A stretch of DNA of 17,643 nucleotides from positions 1 through 17,643 of the forward strand of contig CAKTVK010000039.1 of assembly GCA_934623455.1 (NCBI GenBank), read 5' to 3'. The notes under the pieces were generated by a model. It did no database searches and was not told the origin of the DNA. It worked only from the letters and a program-made list of their open reading frames with translations. The translations under genes were made by a program, and so were the position numbers. Positions 1 through 6,417 of the stretch are shown piece by piece; within the stretch, counting starts at the first letter, position 1; every line of letters starts with the position of its first letter. Source of the DNA: an uncultured Eggerthellaceae bacterium (GTDB lineage: Bacteria; Actinomycetota; Coriobacteriia; Coriobacteriales; Eggerthellaceae).

Positions 1-238
1 GGGTTTGCCCCCCATCGGAAGCGGCTCCCACGTTGAGTTCGCCCTTCTCGTTGGAAGCGCCGACATCGCCCAGCGTGCCATTTTCAGTAGGCACGGAAAG
101 CACATTCTCATCCGCGTTCGAAGCGGGATCCGCATACGCCGGCGTTGTAGCGCCAAACGGAGACAGCCCGAACATAAGGATGAAAGCCATCAAAAGCGAC
201 ACAGCTTTGTGGCGCCAGGTGGTTTTCGATGCATCCAT
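1..238 (-). CDS. Exported protein, N-terminal part (B12-regulated)
   Basis: Only the first 79 codons are in the window; the gene continues past the left edge. The ATG at 238-236 has a good ribosome site (AAGGAG) about 6 nt upstream. The peptide opens MDASKTTWRHKAVSLLMAFI, a basic start followed by a hydrophobic stretch (about residues 13-30), then a likely signal peptidase I site after AYA (residues 39-41, ATTPAYA|DPA). The mature part that is visible is acidic and low-complexity (Asn, Glu, Gly, Ser), as in surface-protein linkers. It is preceded by a cobalamin riboswitch and a terminator, so it is probably made when B12 is scarce. Known B12-riboswitch targets include cobalamin capture and transport proteins; a surface B12-binding role is inference, since no functional domain is in view. 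Confidence 0.75.
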   Translation of the reverse strand, partial: MDASKTTWRHKAVSLLMAFILMFGLSPFGATTPAYADPASNADENVLSVPTENGTLGDVGASNEKGELNVGAASDGGQT

Positions 239-281
239 ATACAACTCCTTCCTTTTCTTTTTCTTTCCTTTTTCCGTTTGC

Positions 282-323
282 AAAAAAAATCGGGCGACAA
301 CATCGCGAAGATGCTGCCGCCCG
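282..323 (-). terminator. Riboswitch-linked intrinsic terminator
   Basis: On the minus strand a 14-bp stem (arms 323-310 and 304-291, two G-U pairs, 5-nt loop TTCGC) is followed by one A and eight Ts (289-282). It lies between the B12 riboswitch and the start codon of the exported protein, the position expected of the expression platform. Small palindromes between 340 and 375 (GTTAGCC/GGCTGAC) may take part in the alternative fold; this was not modelled. Confidence 0.8.
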
Positions 324-420
324 TTTTTGCCGCATAAAACCAATCTGTCAGCCTAAAGGCTAACGTGGTGCGCACTGCACTTTTGCAAGGTGATCCCGCC
401 TTGACTGCAATGCATCCATT

Positions 421-670
421 TCAGCAGGTCTCCTGACTCACGCTTTGCGGGGACGCGTAGAAGCTCCCCGACAAAACCAGCAGCGAAGCCTTCCCGAGCT
501 ATTGCCCAGTGACCGCAAGCTGCACATGCCTGCTGTGCTGCTGGCCTTAGCGCTTACAGTGGCGGGTACCGTCCAGGACTTTCACCTGGTTCCCTTATCG
601 GCCGCCAGCGCACATGCATCGCCTGACCGACCACCGTATGCTGCGATTTCTCGCAGCCACAATGCGCTGT
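421..670 (-). promoter_or_regulatory. Cobalamin (B12) riboswitch aptamer
   Basis: Read on the minus strand, the region contains the hallmark pieces of the cobalamin aptamer in order: AAGGGAACCAGGTGAAAGTC (about 597-578), the GCCACTG box (563-557), and the 3' B12-box-like GAGTCAGGAGACCTGC (439-424). The upstream boundary near 670 is approximate. The element belongs to the exported-protein gene downstream and is separated from it by an intrinsic terminator, which suggests transcriptional OFF control by adenosyl- or methylcobalamin. The ligand type cannot be told from sequence alone. Confidence 0.93.
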
Positions 671-861
671 ATGGAGTATGAAATTGTCAACTTGCTTCTT
701 GCTTGGCACCTGTTACTGTCCGCTTTCGTCTGCAGCGACAATCCGCCGGACAGATGCACGCACCAGTTCAAAGAGTAGCACATTTACCAATGCCTCCGCG
801 CGCTCTTTAAGCATATCTTTAACATAGGACGATGAATGTAAAATACGGAGAGCTTCGACGA
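671..861. other. Intergenic stretch without a gene
   Basis: No coding region can be supported. It should contain the promoter for the riboswitch transcript. A TTGACA on the minus strand lies near 690-685, but no convincing -10 box is spaced from it, so no promoter is called. Confidence 0.5.
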
Positions 862-1076
862 CATGTTGTCGTTTTTTTCGCTCGAATGCGTAAAATATTC
901 CTGTTCGGGGTACCTCGGGGAATATTTGCAGACCGGCCAGCGCCGTTTGAAACGAAGTGGACCCGCAAAAGCCCAGGTCGCATATCGCTGGCGATGGAGG
1001 AACAAGGGTCGGTGCCCCTTCAACCTACCCCGAACAGGAATATTTTGCGTTTTGCCGCCCGATTTCCAACAACATG
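862..1076. repeat. Long palindromic element C (215 bp)
   Basis: The ends are CATGTTGTCG (862-871) and CAACAACATG (1067-1076). Internal arms at 889-912 and 1026-1049 are 24 bp long and complementary with one mismatch, which would be a G-U pair in RNA. About 113 nt separate the arms. No ORF in it looks real. It shares its ends and overall plan with two further elements in the window (1203-1440 and 10307-10527). It could be a miniature non-autonomous mobile element or a structured RNA. Confidence 0.65.
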
Positions 1077-1097
1077 GCCTTCGCTTCGTTTCTCGTC

Positions 1098-1128
1098 GCG
1101 GAGTCGTGAGGCACGCCCTTGCCGGCGA
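1098..1128. repeat. Dispersed short repeat, copy 1
   Basis: GCGGAGTCGTGAGGC followed by CCCTTGCCGGCGA. A near-identical 31-bp block is at 1647-1677. Its second half belongs to the CCGCCGGCAAGGG family also seen at 1563-1581 and 15192-15210 (opposite strand). It begins 21 bp after palindromic element C. Confidence 0.6.
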
Positions 1129-1202
1129 GCGACGTAGGAAGGTTGCGTATTGATTACAATGCGAAACCCCATCGCTTTTCATTGTTTCGGCCGCTTTCAG
1201 GG

Positions 1203-1440
1203 CATGTTGTTGAAAAACCAGGGTCAAATTCGGAGTTGATGCAGTTTGGAAGTAGGTCGGGCTTTCAACGGTGTTCCAGCATTTCGATATATTCCAATCG
1301 AGTATAGTTGTGAACTGGTATTTTGAAAATTTTTACCTTGTCAGGAAACGTCTTCCGTCGAAAAAATCCCCGATTCGCGCTCTCAACCTACTTCCAACCT
1401 ATCACAACTTCGAATCTGGGAGCCATTTTGCAACAACATG
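1203..1440. repeat. Long palindromic element A (238 bp)
   Basis: The ends are CATGTTGTTG (1203-1212) and CAACAACATG (1431-1440), perfect inverted repeats. Further inward, TTGGAAGTAGGT (1246-1257) pairs with ACCTACTTCCAA (1386-1397), and ATTCGGAGTTG pairs approximately with CAACTTCGAAT. The centre is AT-rich. The two arms are only partly complementary, and G-rich tracts on the same strand (CCAGGG near 1218, CTGGGA near 1416) face each other as a predicted internal loop. No protein is encoded. Confidence 0.65.
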
Positions 1441-1562
1441 AATGAAATCGGAGACAGTAGTACCCCCAGCGCGCAACCCCCAAAGAGGGGGGCGGCAGTG
1501 AGGTCGTGAGGCGACGACAACTTTTGCAGGGGATAGCAACCAGCAAGCAAACAGCCCCAAAG

Positions 1563-1581
1563 GGGCTTCCGTTGGCAAGGG
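1563..1581 (+). repeat. GGGCxTCCGccGGCAAGGG repeat, variant copy
   Basis: This is a 19-bp copy with TTGG in place of the CCGG core. It is preceded by a CAGCCCC/GGGGCT hairpin, as in the copy at 15192-15210, which is also preceded by CAGCCCCTGAAGGG. Confidence 0.5.
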
Positions 1582-1646
1582 CTGAGCCGAACTGCGACGC
1601 TTTGGATAAGTTAAGCAAGACACAAGCACGAAGAAGCATTATCCAA

Positions 1647-1683
1647 GCGGAGTCGTGAGGCGAACCCTTGCCGGCGGATGCCC
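1647..1683 (-). repeat. Dispersed short repeat, copy 2
   Basis: On the plus strand this is GCGGAGTCGTGAGGC then CCCTTGCCGGCGGATGCCC. Read on the minus strand, GGGCATCCGCCGGCAAGGG (1683-1665) differs by one base from the copy at 15192-15210. Both lie downstream of a 33-bp palindromic repeat, in the same order and sense. Confidence 0.6.
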
Positions 1684-1737
1684 GAGCTACCAACTAGGTA
1701 ATCCCGCCCTTGTCAACAGATGCCCCAAGCGCGCAAA

Positions 1738-1770
1738 TTGTTGACAAAAGGTGGGGTAATTTGTCAACAA
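1738..1770 (-). repeat. 33-bp palindromic repeat, copy 1 (after hisF)
   Basis: It consists of stem TTGTTGACAAA, an 11-nt loop and stem TTTGTCAACAA, a perfect 11/11/11 layout. In the sense of the his operon it starts 21 nt after the hisF stop codon, and could act as a 3'-end hairpin for the operon. It is identical to the copy at 15259-15291. Confidence 0.85.
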
Positions 1771-1791
1771 AGCGGGTTGGGGACCGAACCG

Positions 1792-2556
1792 TTAGAGTCG
1801 AACGGGAATGCCGCAAGAGCGCATGTACTCCTTAACCTGGCGCACAGTGAACTCGCCGAAATGGAACACGCTGGCAGCAAGCACGGCGTCTGCCTCCCCT
1901 TCCAGGACCCCTTCAGCAAAATGCTCGATCTTGCCCACGCCGCCACTCGCGATAACGGGGATGTCCACCGCGCGCGCAACCGCACGCGTTAAGGCACAGT
2001 CGAAGCCATCGCGGCTTCCGTCGCGATCCATGCTGGTCAGAAGGATTTCCCCCGCGCCGCGACGGCACGCTTCAGCCGCCCATGCCACGGCATCAAGCCC
2101 GGTGTTATTGCGTCCGCCCGCCGTATAAACTTCCCACTTGTTGGGGTTTCCCGGTACCGCTTTCGCGTCGATAGCGCACACGATGGCTTGGCTGCCAAAC
2201 GCCGCCGCCGCTTGCGTGATCAGCGACGGATCCTTCACCGCTGCAGAATTCACGGACACCTTATCGGCACCAGCGGCAATCATGGCACGGATGTCCGCCA
2301 CGCTGCGAAAACCCCCGCCCACGCAATACGGCAGGCGCAGCTGAGCGCTCGCATGCGACGCAAGCTCAATGGTAGTAGCACGGTTATCGCTAGTTGCCGT
2401 GATGTCCAGAAATATCACTTCGTCGGCTTTTTGCTGGTCATAGCGTTGCGCCAGCTCAATGGGGTCACCCGCATCGCGCAAGTTCACAAAGTTCACGCCT
2501 TTGACAACGCGCCCGTCCTTCACGTCCATGCAGGGAATTACACGCTTAGCAAGCAC
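1792..2556 (-). CDS. hisF: Imidazole glycerol phosphate synthase cyclase subunit HisF
   Basis: HisF is the TIM-barrel cyclase that, with HisH, turns PRFAR and ammonia into imidazole glycerol phosphate and AICAR in the cytoplasm. The protein is 254 residues, the usual size. It shows the N-terminal VLAKRVIPCMDVKDGRVVKG with catalytic Asp11, the second catalytic Asp130 (CAIDAK), phosphate-binding glycines (VGGGFRS near 79-85) and the late SGGVG. I chose the GTG start at 2556-2554: a strong GGGAGG lies 5 nt upstream and the family begins at this residue. A longer reading frame to 2610 adds 18 unrelated residues. The start overlaps the end of hisA by 11 bp. It is the last his gene of the operon; hisI/hisE do not follow. 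Confidence 0.96.
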   Translation of the reverse strand: MLAKRVIPCMDVKDGRVVKGVNFVNLRDAGDPIELAQRYDQQKADEVIFLDITATSDNRATTIELASHASAQLRLPYCVGGGFRSVADIRAMIAAGADKVSVNSAAVKDPSLITQAAAAFGSQAIVCAIDAKAVPGNPNKWEVYTAGGRNNTGLDAVAWAAEACRRGAGEILLTSMDRDGSRDGFDCALTRAVARAVDIPVIASGGVGKIEHFAEGVLEGEADAVLAASVFHFGEFTVRQVKEYMRSCGIPVRL

Positions 2557-3337
2557 AGGAGCCTCCCATTCCGCAGGGGTCTTTTGTCGCTTGCGCCACG
2601 TTGTAGGCAAGCGTCACTTCGTGGCATTTCGCAACGCCTTGTGCCAGGTCAAGCGAGCCTTCGTAGATAGCGCGGCCCGTAATGATGCCCTCGATGAACC
2701 CCGCAACAGGCGCCAGATTCTCGATGTCTGCAAGCGAAGCAACACCGCCGCTTGCGATAACGGGGTTGCCGAACGCCGCCGCCATATCGGCGTACATCTG
2801 CGGATCGATGCCCGTCTGCATGCCGTCGCGCGCAATATCGGTATAAATCAAATGCCTATACCCCAGCTTCGCCATGCGCGTGGCCAGGTCAGCAGCCGAA
2901 ACGCCGGAGCCTTCAATCCAGCCCGCCACGGCAACTTCGCCGCCTTTTGCATCAATACCAGCTGCCAACGCATTGCCGTATTTCTCGATGGCCGCCTGCG
3001 CAAAATCGGGATCGCGCACCAACGCAGTGCCCAGCACCATGCGCGTAACGCCTGCCTGATACAGCCGCTCGCACGCCTCCAAGCTGCGCAACCCGCCGCC
3101 AACTTCCACCTTGAGCAGGGTCTTCGCCAGAATTTTCTCAATGATGGCAGCGTTTTCGGGAATCCCGCTTTTCGCGCCATTCAGGTCCACCACATGAAGC
3201 CACGTGGCACCCAGCTGCTCGAACTCCTGCGCCTGCGCAACAGGGTCGGCGTTATACGTGGTCACAGCATTGTAATCGCCCTTGGAAAGGCGAACGGCAT
3301 GGCCATCCAGAATGTCAACAGCGGGAAGAAGATACAT
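2546..3337 (-). CDS. hisA: ProFAR isomerase HisA
   Basis: HisA is a half-barrel-repeat TIM enzyme that isomerises ProFAR to PRFAR. The 263 residues include the N-terminal PAVDILDG with catalytic Asp8, VEVGGGLRS (phosphate site, about 77-85), Asp129 (GIDAK), YTDIARDG (about 165-172) and the C-terminal ASGGVASL. A short Cys/Gly-rich tail (CGMGGSCAC) extends past the usual end, probably because the frame runs into the hisF ribosome site. The ATG directly follows the hisH stop (TAAATG), with AGGAGG inside the end of hisH, so translation is probably coupled. A PriA-type dual function (with TrpF), known in some actinobacteria, cannot be excluded, but the gene sits in a full his operon. Confidence 0.95.
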   Translation of the reverse strand: MYLLPAVDILDGHAVRLSKGDYNAVTTYNADPVAQAQEFEQLGATWLHVVDLNGAKSGIPENAAIIEKILAKTLLKVEVGGGLRSLEACERLYQAGVTRMVLGTALVRDPDFAQAAIEKYGNALAAGIDAKGGEVAVAGWIEGSGVSAADLATRMAKLGYRHLIYTDIARDGMQTGIDPQMYADMAAAFGNPVIASGGVASLADIENLAPVAGFIEGIITGRAIYEGSLDLAQGVAKCHEVTLAYNVAQATKDPCGMGGSCAC

Positions 3338-4234
3338 TTAAGCCTCCTGGGCAATCGTCACGAAATTCCTGAGCAGCGCCAAGCCCGCATCGGAGCTTTT
3401 CTCGGGGTGGAACTGCACGCCAAACGCGCGCCGACCCAGCTGCACCGCGCACGGGAACGTAATGCTGTGCGTAGTGGTCGCAATAGTCGCCGCGCTATCA
3501 GGCGAAACGTAGCTGTGCGTAAAGTAGAAGTACTCGCCTTCGGAAATGCCTTCGAACAGGGCACTCTTTGCGGGCGCAGCGGCAGACGCAACGGCAGCTG
3601 CGGAAGGGGTCAGCTGCTGCTCGTTTGCAGCAGGGTTTGTCGCCTGAGGCGAATTGTTGACAAAAGGTGGGGTAATTTGACAACAAGTTGCGGGCGCGGC
3701 GGCAGGTATTGCAGCGAAAGACACTTCGTTCCAGCCAACATGCGGGATTTTATAAGTGTTCCCCTGCGCGTCTTCGCGCGGAAGCGCCGCCACCAAGCCG
3801 GGAAGAAGCCCCAGGCCCTGCGCGTACCCGGCGTCAGCTGCGGCAACGAGTACATCGGCTCCAGCGGCACCAGCGGCAGCGCCTGCGGCACCCGCAGCTC
3901 CGGCAGCACCGGCAGCGTCACCGGAAGCCGCAGCAAGGGCGGCACGTTCCGCTGGCGAACCTTCCACACCTTGCTCGAACATAAGATGCATGCCCAGGCA
4001 GATGCCCAAAAAGGGAACGCCCGCAAGCACGCGGTCGCGGATCACGTTCATCTGCCCCAGCTCGCGCATGGTGGCTGCGGCATCGGCAAAGGCACCCACG
4101 CCAGGCAGCACAATGGCATTGGCTGCAGCGATTTCGGCAGGATCGCTTGTCACAACCACCTGACCTCCCACAGCCGCAAGACCGCGCTGCACACTGAGCA
4201 AATTGCCCTTCTGATAATCAACGACTGCAATCAT
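3338..4234 (-). CDS. hisH: IGP synthase glutaminase HisH with two large inserts
   Basis: HisH is a class I glutamine amidotransferase that feeds ammonia to HisF. The triad is visible: Cys79 in FLGICLGMH, His276 and Glu278 in FGVQFHPEKS. At 298 residues it is about 90 longer than typical HisH (around 200). The excess sits in two loops: an Ala/Gly tract (about 92-138) between FEQGVEG and GLGLLPG, and a second low-complexity insert (about 174-223) between WNEVSF and ALFEGISEGEYFYF. The second insert carries a 33-bp palindromic repeat, read in frame as residues 183-194. The core is intact, so I expect a working enzyme. The ATG overlaps the hisB stop by one base (TAATG), which implies coupled translation. 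Confidence 0.93.
   Translation of the reverse strand: MIAVVDYQKGNLLSVQRGLAAVGGQVVVTSDPAEIAAANAIVLPGVGAFADAAATMRELGQMNVIRDRVLAGVPFLGICLGMHLMFEQGVEGSPAERAALAAASGDAAGAAGAAGAAGAAAGAAGADVLVAAADAGYAQGLGLLPGLVAALPREDAQGNTYKIPHVGWNEVSFAAIPAAAPATCCQITPPFVNNSPQATNPAANEQQLTPSAAAVASAAAPAKSALFEGISEGEYFYFTHSYVSPDSAATIATTTHSITFPCAVQLGRRAFGVQFHPEKSSDAGLALLRNFVTIAQEA
3654..3686 (-). repeat. 33-bp palindromic repeat, copy 2 (inside hisH)
   Basis: It matches the other copies except for one base: plus-strand position 3680 is A where the others have T. It is read in the hisH frame as part of TCCQITPPFVNN. The consensus base would create a TGA stop in that frame; here the codon is TGT. Confidence 0.9.
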
Positions 4235-4821
4235 TACAGCGCGCCTTTCGTGGACGGCAGCTGATCGGCAATGCGCGCATCAATGGCAACCGCAGCACTT
4301 AATGCCCTGGTCACAGCCTTGAAGCTTGCCTCCAGAATATGGTGCGAGTTTCCGCCCGCCAGCTGACGCACATGCAGCGTGATACCCGCATTCGCGGCAA
4401 GCGCAATGAAAAATTCCACGCCCAGCTCCGTATCGAAATCCCCTACCTTCTGAGCGGGGATGTCCAAGTCAACGTACGCCGCGCCGCGTCCAGAAATGTC
4501 AACAGCGGCCAACACAAGCGTTTCGTCCATGGGCAGTGCAATGGACGCATAACGCGTAATGCCGCGCTTGTCACCGAGCGCCTGCGCAATAGCCTGCCCC
4601 AGCACAATGCCGCAATCCTCTACCGTGTGATGGGCATCGACTTCGATATCGCCTTTGCAGCGCACGTTCAAATCGAACAGACCATGGCGACCAAACGCAT
4701 CAAGCATGTGGTCGAAGAAGGCAACGCCCGTCTGGATGTCGGTTTGGCCCGTGCCGTCCAGATTGATTTCAACCTGGATATCGGTCTCCTTCGTCGTGCG
4801 CGAAATCTGTGCTGTACGCAT
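4234..4821 (-). CDS. hisB: Imidazoleglycerol-phosphate dehydratase HisB
   Basis: HisB is a Mn-dependent dehydratase making imidazole acetol phosphate. The 195-residue protein is the monofunctional form, without the N-terminal HAD phosphatase found in enterobacteria. Metal-site motifs are present: FFDHMLDAFGRHG (about 35-47), DAHHTVEDCGIVLG (about 63-76) and GGNSHHILEASFKA (about 156-169). The ATG has AAGGAG 5 nt upstream. The stop overlaps the hisH start. The 139-bp gap to hisC upstream contains a 7-bp hairpin. Confidence 0.97.
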   Translation of the reverse strand: MRTAQISRTTKETDIQVEINLDGTGQTDIQTGVAFFDHMLDAFGRHGLFDLNVRCKGDIEVDAHHTVEDCGIVLGQAIAQALGDKRGITRYASIALPMDETLVLAAVDISGRGAAYVDLDIPAQKVGDFDTELGVEFFIALAANAGITLHVRQLAGGNSHHILEASFKAVTRALSAAVAIDARIADQLPSTKGAL

Positions 4822-4905
4822 GTTTTCTCCTTATAGTTTCGCGCAACCAAACATCGGCCACGCGTCATTACCGCATGTCAACGCCATATATCGGCATCCA
4901 ACCGC

Positions 4906-4922
4906 ACGTGCGTATCGCACGT
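4906..4922. other. Perfect hairpin in the hisC-hisB gap
   Basis: A 7-bp stem ACGTGCG/CGCACGT with a 3-nt loop lies in the 139-bp spacer between hisC and hisB. There is no T-run, so it is not a classical terminator. It could stabilise or punctuate the operon mRNA. Confidence 0.5.
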
Positions 4923-4960
4923 TTGCAAGTCTGAGTGCACCACCCTGCACCATTATCGCG

Positions 4961-6031
4961 CTATCGCGCACGCAGTGCATTCTCAAGCGCGTCCAAAAAC
5001 TTCTGGTTTTCCTCGGGCGTGCCCGCTGTCACGCGCAAGCAGCCCTCGATTCCCGGGCACCGCGAAAAATCGCGCACCAAAACGCCCTGATCATAGAGCA
5101 TTTGCCACACTAAATCCGCGCGCCCCACTTTGAACAGCACAAAGTTTGCATCCGTCGGATACACCGCCTGCACCTGGGGCATCTTCCCCAGCGCCGCAGC
5201 CAAATCCTGCGCTGCCCGTGCCAGCTCGCGCGCGTTCTCCAAAAACTCATCGCGATGCGCATAGACCACTTTCGCGATTGCCTGGGACACCGCATCCACC
5301 GAATACGGCTGACGGAACTTGATGAACTCGCGAATGACCGCTTCCGAGCCTAAAAAATAGCCCAAGCGCACGCCCGCCAGCGAAAACGCCTTAGAGAACG
5401 TTCGCAAAATAAGAAGATTCTCGTGCTCTTTGAGCAGGTCAAGACATGTTTCGCCAGCAAATTCGCCGTACGCCTCGTCAAGAAGCACCAGCGCATCCGT
5501 TGCGTTGAGCAGCCGTTCCACGAAATCCTGGGAAGCAACGGCGCCCGTGGGATTATTTGGGCTGGTTACCACGATATACGAAATATCGCCTTCTGCTGCA
5601 CACGCCAGCACCGCTTCCTCGTCAATGGAAAGGTCGGCCTTACGCGGAATGTCAACGACTTCCGTGTTATTCAGACGCGCGTTAAGCGCATACACGGAAA
5701 ACGTGGGCGTGATATTGATCATCTTGCGGCCCGCACACCCATACGCCAGCGCAGCATCGAACAGCAGTTCATCGCCGCCGTTGCCCAAAAGCACCTGGTC
5801 GCGCGTAAGGTCGTTCGCTTGAGCAATCATGTCGCGCAGTTCGTTTGCCAGCGGGTCGGGATACCGATTGAACGGCACCGCAGCAACCGCCTGGGCAATT
5901 TCCGCGCGCAGCTCGGGCGAAATGTCGTACGGACTTTCGTTCGCGGAAAGCAGCGCCTCGGCCGGCAAATATTTCGGGTCGTAAGGCTCCAAACCATCAA
6001 GCTGAGGAACCGTTTTCACTACACTTTTCAT
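4961..6031 (-). CDS. hisC: Histidinol-phosphate aminotransferase HisC
   Basis: HisC is a PLP fold-type I aminotransferase converting imidazole acetol phosphate plus glutamate to histidinol phosphate. It has 356 residues, the normal length. Visible motifs are ANESPYD (30-36), GNGGDELL (83-90), TSPNNPTGA (156-164), the PLP-ring Asp185 in LLDEAYGEF, the Schiff-base Lys214 in RTFSKAFSLAGVRLGY, and the C-terminal Arg in CLRVTAGT. The ATG at 6031 has AAGGA 6 nt upstream. It is separated from hisD by 386 bp, unusually far for this otherwise tight operon. Confidence 0.96.
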   Translation of the reverse strand: MKSVVKTVPQLDGLEPYDPKYLPAEALLSANESPYDISPELRAEIAQAVAAVPFNRYPDPLANELRDMIAQANDLTRDQVLLGNGGDELLFDAALAYGCAGRKMINITPTFSVYALNARLNNTEVVDIPRKADLSIDEEAVLACAAEGDISYIVVTSPNNPTGAVASQDFVERLLNATDALVLLDEAYGEFAGETCLDLLKEHENLLILRTFSKAFSLAGVRLGYFLGSEAVIREFIKFRQPYSVDAVSQAIAKVVYAHRDEFLENARELARAAQDLAAALGKMPQVQAVYPTDANFVLFKVGRADLVWQMLYDQGVLVRDFSRCPGIEGCLRVTAGTPEENQKFLDALENALRAR

Positions 6032-6417
6032 TCAACATCCTTACAAACGAATCGCCTGCGTCTGCGCATACCCCAAGTGGATCGCCCCGCTAAAACCCGC
6101 GCTGGCTCTCAGCAAACAAGGCGCGACAGAGCACAACTTATGCCTGCGCTCGGCACTCCATCGAACAATACCGCCTGCGAAATGCCCCAGCTGGCACGCC
6201 TGCTGTACCACACCAGTTGTTGCGGCGCAGCTTCGGTTGCCGGCACGCCATGCCTGCTGCTGCAAGCACACCTGCGCCTTGTTCAAGCGACGCACCAGAC
6301 TGACACCTACACTGACACCCGGCTGATTTGGGAGCACAGCGCAACACGCCGCTTCCGCACCTTCGCCTGTCGCGGCGCCGCACCTGCTGCGGTAGCACTG
6401 CAGCAGCGCGCCTTCTC
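6032..6417. other. 386-bp gap between hisD and hisC
   Basis: The GC level is similar to coding DNA, but no recognisable protein is seen. A 98-codon minus-strand frame (6337-6041, GTG start) has no clear ribosome site and a Cys/Gln/Arg-rich composition unlike its neighbours. A 9-bp direct repeat (ACTGACACC twice, near 6298-6318) is present. It may be a decayed gene or inserted low-complexity DNA. Confidence 0.5.

Larger units (their letters stand above)
1441..1737. other. Gene-free mosaic of small hairpins and repeats
   Basis: This stretch downstream of the his operon has no supportable ORF. It contains a CCCCC/GGGGG hairpin near 1482-1497, a GTCGT/ACGAC palindrome (about 1503-1518), a CAGCCCC/GGGGCT hairpin (about 1549-1566), and a GCTTTGGATAA/TTATCCAAGC inverted pair (about 1599-1648). 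The GTCGTGAGGC decamer recurs at 1503-1512 and within 1647-1661 (and at 1103-1112). This density of short palindromes looks like a REP/BIME-style region. Confidence 0.5.

Noticed and set aside
445..681. 78-codon plus-strand frame
   Set aside because: It lies wholly in the antisense of the B12 riboswitch.
1098..1683. CRISPR array
   Set aside because: Repeats are short, irregularly spaced and in both orientations, with no uniform spacers and no cas genes.
2459..4264. 601-codon open frame on the plus strand
   Set aside because: It lies antisense to hisF/hisA/hisH, has Arg/His-rich shadow composition and no recognisable domain; the minus-strand his genes are certain.
6041..6337. 98-codon frame between hisD and hisC
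   Set aside because: GTG start without a clear ribosome site, unusual Cys/Gln-rich composition and no recognisable motif.
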